Assembly: GCA_949825065.1 (NCBI GenBank)
Contig: OX463854.1
Span: 15,103,112-15,167,111, forward strand
Length of the DNA: 64,000 nucleotides
Direction: 5' to 3'
Source: Odontocerum albicorne
Lineage: Eukaryota > Arthropoda > Insecta > Trichoptera > Odontoceridae
This document shows, one piece after another, positions 58,301 through 64,000 of this stretch. Below the pieces are notes generated by a model. The model had not been told where the DNA came from, did no database searches, and was given only the letters and a program-made list of their open reading frames with translations. Position numbers and translations under genes: made by a program. Position 1 is the stretch's first letter, and every line of letters begins with the position of its first letter.

Positions 58301-61300
58301 CATAGGAATATGTCATTATATTATTTTTTAATTTTTTTTTAAGCATAGATATGACCGAAGTCATAGGTATCCTTATATCCTGGAACACTAGGCGGAAAAA
58401 GGGCCTGTGTTGTTTGAGGGGAGTAGCACAGCGCGGGGTTCGAACTGGCGACCATTCGCACCGAAGTCCAGACCGTTACCGTGCGGCCATGCACCTCACA
58501 ATTATTTGTGTTGTATTAATAAAAGAGATACGATAAATCTTCAAAATGAGAGAAAGGCGATTTTTCACGAACATCCAGAACTATCCTGTATTATGCATCA
58601 AATAATTTGATGTAAATTTTTCTAATCTGTCTTTAAACATGTGATCTGTCACTGTATGACAAAATAATAAATGTATTTATTAAATATGGATGAATGTGAG
58701 CTAAAAACAGATGTGTTAAGTATGCTGATAAAGAGCATGTTGAAGTGAAGGAAGTACGAGTATGTCATGACAGAAAAAAACTACCCTGTCTCTGCCTATC
58801 CCGACAGGTAAATGGCGTATCAGTATGTACGTATCTTTTCCAGTGTTTCAAAGATTCGAACACTTCATTTTATTTTACTGTCCTTGGACTAAAAGTCACA
58901 GCACTTTTGAAACCTGTTGCTTGAATTTTTATATAAATTTCAGTGTTAAGATTTGGATACACTCAATGAAAACTACTTAAACCTGTTCGACATACAATAT
59001 TACATAAAATTATCATAAAATAATTATTATTATCTGATTAGTCTCAATCTTTGTATTGCATTAGCAAATATAACAATAATAATAGGACCATTTATAGATC
59101 ACCGTTTGGAGAGCTGACTCTCCTCATTTGGGCTCGAATTGAAAGTATTTCCACTCTTATTGAAAGATAAAAAATAATACAATAAATAAAATGAGTTCAT
59201 TACAAGGAAAGGACTGTGGTGATTGTGGCCATTAGAAGTGGATACTTCCCCGCATATGAGTATTTTTTGAAATTTGTAAATTAAAAAAATTGTAATAATT
59301 TATAAAAATATGCATGGATGATGGTCATGTGCTGAACTTTTGTTTTCGAGTCATAATTTACTTTATTTCAAAACCCCCAAATGCCTCAATTTTGCTCTGA
59401 GTGATTAGATTCAGGTTTTGACACAGCAAGGTATGTATTCTTTCTCTTTGTGTGCTTTTCAGGACCATATTTCAGGTATCGCACTTATGATGAATTCCTC
59501 CACCTTCCATTTGCCCGTGCTGTCAGCCTTCGTTATTGTGCGGAGAAATTCATTTTGATTTTTGTTTACGCAGCAAGCTTGGCAATCGTCGGAGTATTCA
59601 TCAAATACAAAGTAAGATATGTATCAACATTTTCAATATGATCTTTTGATGTTTTTACGTTTTTGACCCACTGGTTCATTCGTTAATAACACTTAAATAA
59701 GGAAATTTTTACAAAAACAAAAGTAGCTATTCTTTGTTGATTTTGGGGTGCTGAAATTTAAATCCACATTAACTTTTGTTGACTGGCTCTTGTTTTCATG
59801 TTATATAAGGTATGACGTAATTCTGAAATTACCCTCAAATGTTATGCCATATTCCCTATATGTAACTTAAAATGATTCAACAAATTTTTTGACATTTTTA
59901 TAAAAATATTAAATAAACAACATAAACTAAGGGAAACATGAATGGTTGATTTGTGGTGATGTGATCGAGATACTAGTTGATGTGCAAGTTGGGTGTTCAC
60001 CAAACACTGTTGCTTTATATGTCAGTAGGACAGACGCTTTAGGAGTGTCCATTACAAGCAAACGGAATGCCTGACTTGAAAAATTTAGCGAATCCCAGTA
60101 AAATTTTTGCTGCCACCATTACTCAATATAGCTGGGTCTTATGAAAGTATTTGTAAAAGTAATGAAAAAGGATAGACCTGCATTTTAATAGAGAAAAGTT
60201 CTATTTATCTTGTATACTGGAGCTAATCCAGAATTTTGACTATTGTTTTTGTATTCAGCGCCCCAAAATCCATAAAGTAAATATATTTTTGATTTTGTAA
60301 AACAGGAAAGTCAAAAATTGGTAGAGCAGTGTAATTTTAAGGCTTTAAATATCAGATGTATGATTTTTTGAGTCGAAACTTATATTAATTACCAGTAAAC
60401 TGTGCTTATATTATAGTAGATGGTTACAAGAATATTGAAAACTCTGGATTAGTCTTTGAAAGTGTCTTATTAGAAAACTGATTCGAGAAAGATTAAAATT
60501 ATGAGTAAAGGATTTATGAAAGATGTCCTGTCTTACGATCTGTGAGCTTGTGTCAAGTAATAAATGGCCTATTCTGTTAAATTTATTCAAACCTGGAAAA
60601 TAATTAACAGCTGGATCTTAAAACATCGATCAATAAGTCCCGAGACTAACCAACAGATGGTGCATCTAATAACAAATCCATACCATTTTCAGTTAGTACC
60701 AACCTTTAGAAGTCACGTGTCAAACTTTCATGACATTCCGACATTGTGTTATTAAGTTACCGTGGTTTTAGTGACGCTACTTTTGCTATTTTAAAAACTA
60801 AAAAGTAAATCAAAAGTTCCCGTAAATGACGCTTATTCGGCTCAAAACTGGACATTTTCGCACACAAAGGAATATACTAGGCGTATCCAGAAACTAAGTG
60901 TACTGAGGCTCTCACGACCGGATGGATTTTATTTTCGACATGTTGGCTACACTTCCGTGTAGCCTGACCCTTCCCCTCCGCAACGAGACCGGTTCGAGGT
61001 CAGTACGTTGAGAAGTGTCGACGCGACAACACGTTTCGTGAAAAATGTCAATCCAATCTCCCGCCAAGTGCGAAATAAATAATGCCGGGCAAGAGTTTTT
61101 GAGGCGCTGCAAACTCCATGGAGATGAATTTCTCCGCTCCATCGTTACTGCAGATGAAACTTGGGTTGCACACTACACGCCTGAAACCAAAAGGCAGTCT
61201 CAACAGTGGCGTCACACCTCTTCACCCTCCGCCAAAAAGTTCAAAACCACAATTACAGCCAAGAAAATCATGGCATCCGTGTTTTGGGACTGTCAAGGCA

Positions 61301-63878
61301 TAATTTTAATTGAATATATGCCTCAAGGGGAGACCATCAACTCTGCAAGATACTGTGAGACCCTAAAAAAATTGCGGAGGGCGATTCAGAACAAGAGGAG
61401 AGGCATGCTGACAAAGGGAGTCTGCCTGCTGCACGACAATGCCAGACCACACACGGAGAACGCCACGAAGGAACTGGTCGCCTCGTTTAAATGGGATGTC
61501 CTGAACCATCCCGCGCATTCCCCTGATCTAGCACCTTCAGATTACTATCTCTTTACCTCCCTGAAGCTGCACATGGGTGGAAAAAGGTTTTCAACCGACG
61601 AGGAGGTAAAGGAGGAGGTGGAGAAGTGGACGGAGGGGTTGGCGGGAAACTACTTCGAGGAAGGCATCAAAAAGTTGATACCCCGCTTCACCACCTGCAT
61701 TGAGAGGAATGGCGACTATGTCGAAAAATAGCTTACTACGGTAACCATGTACTTTTTTGTTTAAATAAAAAAAATTGTAACCTACAAAAATTCAGTACAC
61801 TTACTTTCTGGATATGCCTCGTATTATACTGATAAAAATTCACTAATATTTCAAGGTTATGTTGTTGACAGCTGTCCAACCTTACGACAATGATGTTTTA
61901 CATCTGACAATTTTAACCATAACTTACGGGTGGCGCCAACTTTTATCAAACGGCGGCGGCTTATTTTTACACCTGATATTTTGTTGCTAACTTTGATGTA
62001 TGATATAGGGGTGAAAGGTGGACGTTGAAAAGAACTGATATGAGCTGAATAAATGCTGTAGAAATGCATGCACTGAGAAGAATACATAGTGACAATGTAT
62101 GACAGAATACGGAATGAAATGATAAGGGATGAATGTGAAATTATGACTTGTGTTGAGTAAGATGTAAAAGAGTGTGCTGAGATGGTTTGAGCATGTTGCA
62201 TAGAATAAATGAATTAAGAAAGACTAACCAAACAAATATATTGTGTAAAGTTGAGGGAAAGGCGTGGTAGAGGAAAATCAAGGGAAGTATGGTTGAATCA
62301 CATTTTGAAAGAAGGAAATTTAGTCAGAGAAATCATAGAAGTTATATCAGAAGGTAAATGGATGTAGAAGAGGTGAAAGATATCTTTCGTGATAGGAAAG
62401 TCTGACACTCTCTCCTCTCTACTTACTCCGACAGGGAAATGGCGTGACGGTATGTACGTATTATTTTTAATTCAAGGTTTTTGATTTTGCTAATATGGAA
62501 TCTGTTGATTTGAATATATCCCCTACGGATAAGGGGAACTTCTGTATAACATTAAGATAATTGAATTTCTCCATCACTGTTTAGTGATCCGAATCATATC
62601 AAAAGCCCTTTTATATTTTTGAAGGCTTTTTTACTGATAGTCGTGTTGCTGCTCGAGAAAGTCTGTTCTCAGTGGCAGGGCCAGGGCCAGGCACTCTGAA
62701 TGACCTATTGAGGTAACTAGGGCCTGTTTGGTCAATTAACAGTGTTTTTCTCTATCTATTTTCAGTACACAGCTACCGATGAGTTTGCCAACCATCACTT
62801 CTTGTTTAAAATTATGTATGTGATGGGCATGTACATCATCTTCCAGCTGACAATATATAGCGGTATGTGTGCAGGGGAGTGTAGCTGTGGGTCTGTGGGG
62901 CTTGGAGCCTATCCTGTCTCGGCAGAAAACTATTCTCTTCACGGACCCACTAAAGGATATGATGATTTAAGGAAAATGTAAGTGGGTACCAGTTTTTCTA
63001 CAAATCTCTATTGAAGTAATTTTTTTAAAAGTCAGCTTAAAGTGTTTGTGAAGTTCCTTTTTATTCTCTTAAGATGCTTAATGGTGAAAAATTTCAAGAT
63101 GTTCAGATGGGCCAGAGAAATATACAGATTGGATAAAATTCAAAATTTTACGTTATTATGGACAGAACAAATATGTTACGTGTGTAAAATACAAATAAAT
63201 TTCTTCCATTAAAAATGCGCATTTTTTTCAAAAAGCAGATTAAAATAATGCTACTTGCTTTGTAATCGGCAAATATGAAATCGTAATCGGCAGACATGAA
63301 AAAAAAGGAGTCTCCTTATGATCAGTCACCCTATAGTTGGGTGAATACTGCACAATGGAAGTGCAATACAAGTTTTGTTTCTCTATTTTAATTTTTTTTT
63401 AAGATACTGTATTATTATATTACATATTCACTATATATAGTACATCCAGCAAGTTTATAACTATATGCTAATTTCTTCCAATCAACCAGAAAGATGTTAT
63501 AGAGGCCTAAATAGAAAATCAGATTGAGAACCTTTTTAAAAAAATTGGGTACCAACGGGAATAGGAAGCACAACCCTAGGTTGGAAGACTGGTGACTTAT
63601 CAGATAGGCCATGTAGACAGAGACAGGTAACTTACCAGCTAAACTTGAAGGTATTGTTAAAACAGTTATAATTTGATAAATTATAAATATTTCAGGACAT
63701 TTGAAGTGGCTAAAAACACCAAAATGGATTTTGAAACATTAAGAGCCGTAAATGTGATTGATATTCAGAAGACTATGTGGTTTACAGACAGCATCAGGAT
63801 ATGGAACAAGAATGTACAGTACTTTATGGGGATGTTTGTGTACAAAACTCTACCCAGATCTTGGAATCGTCAGTTCAG
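52061..63878 (+). CDS. MBOAT7: MBOAT7-like lysophosphatidylinositol acyltransferase, first five coding exons (partial)
   Basis: Exons 52061-52302, 56194-56471, 59463-59611, 62766-62977 and 63696-63878 join in frame to about 354 residues of an expected ~470. Recognised blocks: GPYFRYRTYDEFLHLPFA (human GPFFRYRTY), ECSCGSVGLGAYPVSAEN and MDFETLRAVNVIDIQ. RIWNKNVQYFMGMFVYKTLP follows, with the conserved catalytic Asn at about residue 331. Hydrophobic segments in exon 1 and the following exons are the usual multi-pass endoplasmic reticulum membrane helices. The enzyme re-acylates lysophosphatidylinositol, favouring arachidonate. The catalytic His (AYWHG block) and C-terminus lie beyond the window. 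The last donor, GTTGGA at 63879, is weak but falls where homology to MBOAT7 ends. The Drosophila orthologue is farjavit. Confidence 0.92.
52620..52760 (-). repeat. Short dispersed repeat R, copy 3
   Basis: 'tccatcaggaacacagggat' with 'caataaaacacctc' repeats the blocks at 10.0 and 43.3 kb. A small palindrome (ctggtgtataatatacaccag) follows at 52738-52758. Confidence 0.5.
53864..55150 (+). mobile_element. Mariner, irritans-type (family D), full length but inactive
   Basis: The ends include caataagtcccgggactaac and its near-complement, and TA flanks both sides. The transposase (start at about 54042, MEKTEFRVLIKHCFLMGKN) resembles the Himar group: RYVTMDETWIRHYTPESNRQ, QSAGKVMASVF, PHPPYSPNLAPSDYWLF. 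Damage includes a frameshift near 54270, TGA in place of Trp at about 54645 and a frameshift near 54775. The second catalytic Asp is replaced: HQENALCHKS where HQDNAPCHKS is usual. It lies in MBOAT7 intron 1. Confidence 0.9.
56194..56471 (+). CDS. MBOAT7: MBOAT7 exon 2
   Basis: Reads KCHIVALAYYSIYISAFRIW through FTCSGIHF plus one base. The acceptor is attccag and the donor GTAAGC. Confidence 0.9.
58350..58500 (-). repeat. tRNA-derived SINE, family 2 (best copy)
   Basis: Minus strand: head 'gtgcatggccgcacggtaac' (A box), B box in 'cgccagttcgaaccccgcgc', then 'ctactcccctcaaacaac'. Related copies are at 64-215 and about 9470-9575. It lies in MBOAT7 intron 2. Confidence 0.65.
58690..58830 (+). 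repeat. LINE family T 3' tail, copy 2
   Basis: Ends 'ctgtctctgcctatcccgac' then 'aggtaaatggcgtatcagta' and 'tgtacgta', parallel to 28440-28515 and 62400-62460. Confidence 0.5.
59463..59611 (+). CDS. MBOAT7: MBOAT7 exon 3
   Basis: Encodes PYFRYRTYDEFLHLPFARAV through VGVFIKYK. The GPYFRYRTY motif is diagnostic. The acceptor is tttcag and the donor GTAAGA. Confidence 0.93.
60621..60800 (+). mobile_element. Mariner family D, 5' fragment
   Basis: The left terminus and 5' UTR match 53864-54045 ('aaccaacagatggtgcatct', 'gtggttttagtgacgctact') and stop where the transposase should begin. Another mariner (family A, copy 3) begins about 75 bases further on. Between them, 'cggctcaaaactggacattt' could be a LINE scrap. 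Confidence 0.75.
60877..61821 (+). mobile_element. Mariner family A, copy 3 (internally deleted)
   Basis: Ends ctaggcgtatccagaaacta and 'tttctggatatgcctcg' are flanked by TA. Compared with copy 1, the whole DNA-binding half is missing, but the frame remains open (61045-61731). It lies in MBOAT7 intron 3. Confidence 0.88.
61045..61731 (+). CDS. Mariner transposase lacking the DNA-binding domain, open reading frame
   Basis: A 228-residue product begins MSIQSPAKCEINNAGQEFLR: about ten codons of the native N-terminus joined in frame to the catalytic half. All three acidic residues are there: TADETWVAHYTP, LLHDNARPHTEN and SPDLAPSDYYLF (34 residues between the last two). The end is ERNGDYVEK. A normal mariner transposase has about 345 residues, with two helix-turn-helix motifs before the catalytic core; both are lost. 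If made, the protein would not bind the ends by the usual route. Host MBOAT7 transcription runs in the same direction. Confidence 0.85.
   Translation: MSIQSPAKCEINNAGQEFLRRCKLHGDEFLRSIVTADETWVAHYTPETKRQSQQWRHTSSPSAKKFKTTITAKKIMASVFWDCQGIILIEYMPQGETINSARYCETLKKLRRAIQNKRRGMLTKGVCLLHDNARPHTENATKELVASFKWDVLNHPAHSPDLAPSDYYLFTSLKLHMGGKRFSTDEEVKEEVEKWTEGLAGNYFEEGIKKLIPRFTTCIERNGDYVEK
62000..62465 (+). pseudogene. LINE family T 3' coding relic with tail
   Basis: Broken frames show ERWTLKRTDMS, INAVEMHALRRIHS and RINELRKTNQTN, then a basic block. The tail 'gacactctctcctctctact' and 'gacagggaaatggcgtgacg' ends at 'tatgtacgta'. The pattern W-L-----LEAFEM--LRRI then R-----RL-K--- is that of RTE-like LINE C-termini. 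Two other copies keep only the tail. Confidence 0.55.
62766..62977 (+). CDS. MBOAT7: MBOAT7 exon 4
   Basis: Reads YTATDEFANHHFLFKIMYVM through GPTKGYDDLRK plus two bases, with ECSCGSVGLGAYPV in the middle. The acceptor is tttcag and the donor GTAAGT. Confidence 0.93.
63405..63620 (-). repeat. tRNA-derived SINE, family 1
   Basis: Minus strand: head 'ctacatggcctatctgataa', B-box region 'cctattcccgttggta', tail 'tttctggttgattggaagaa' and an end running towards 'agtgaatatgtaa'. It lies in MBOAT7 intron 4. Confidence 0.65.
63696..63878 (+). CDS. MBOAT7: MBOAT7 exon 5 (carries catalytic Asn)
   Basis: Reads TFEVAKNTKMDFETLRAVNV through PRSWNRQF plus two bases. RIWNKNVQYF aligns with the MBOAT7 active-site Asn region. 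The acceptor is tttcag. Confidence 0.9.
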
Positions 63879-64000
63879 GTTGGAGTTTCAACATATATAT
63901 GATAACTAAGTGATCACAGTTAAGGGTAATATCACCTGTGAAACCTCAAACACTTTGGAAATTGACTAAAACATTTCATTCAGATGCCATTACTTGTTTG

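Overview
The window is nuclear DNA of an insect, or at least an arthropod. It is AT-rich, its genes are broken by spliceosomal GT-AG introns, and it is crowded with mariner, piggyBac, hAT, LINE and tRNA-derived SINE sequence. No bacterial-type genes, rRNA genes or CRISPR arrays are visible. The mariner mix (irritans-like, mellifera-like and others) is typical of insects. The order cannot be settled from the sequence alone.

Four host genes are supported. (1) A first coding exon of the G protein alpha-o subunit lies on the minus strand at 12422-12539, with a GC-rich promoter-like region to its right. Everything from 12.4 kb to the left edge is probably its first intron, filled with repeats. (2) A complete three-exon GINS3 (Psf3) gene, a replication helicase subunit, lies on the plus strand at 25350-29744. 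(3) The last four coding exons of an NHL-repeat protein, possibly a TRIM-NHL protein, lie on the minus strand at 48695 down to 42729. They encode an apparently complete beta-propeller. (4) The first five coding exons of MBOAT7 (lysophosphatidylinositol acyltransferase; farjavit in flies) lie on the plus strand from 52061 to 63878 and run off the right edge before the catalytic His.

Region by region: 0-12 kb holds SINEs, a palindromic foldback, two dead mariners and LINE scraps in the presumed G-alpha-o intron. 12.4-14.8 kb holds the G-alpha-o exon and a decayed satellite split by a mariner. 15-23 kb holds LINE relics, nested hAT elements and a SINE. 23.8-29.9 kb holds a long inverted repeat abutting GINS3, whose introns carry a MITE and a mariner. 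30-41 kb is a transposon graveyard: a second copy of mariner family A, a full-length dead piggyBac with one duplicated end, LINE reverse-transcriptase remains and a mellifera-type mariner. 41-51 kb holds a mariner with an open reading frame just past the stop codon of the NHL gene, an inverted segmental duplication shared with 5 kb, a 68-bp minisatellite with NotI sites, a hAT element with exact 8-bp target duplications, and MITEs. 52-64 kb is MBOAT7, with mariners and LINE/SINE pieces in every intron except the smallest, which holds a SINE.

The four host genes have unrelated roles and there is no operon-like logic. What stands out is the mobile DNA. There are about eleven mariner copies from seven families. 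Three copies of one family each carry a different internal deletion. A tRNA-SINE appears to share its 3' tail with a local LINE. One mariner was duplicated together with its flanking DNA.
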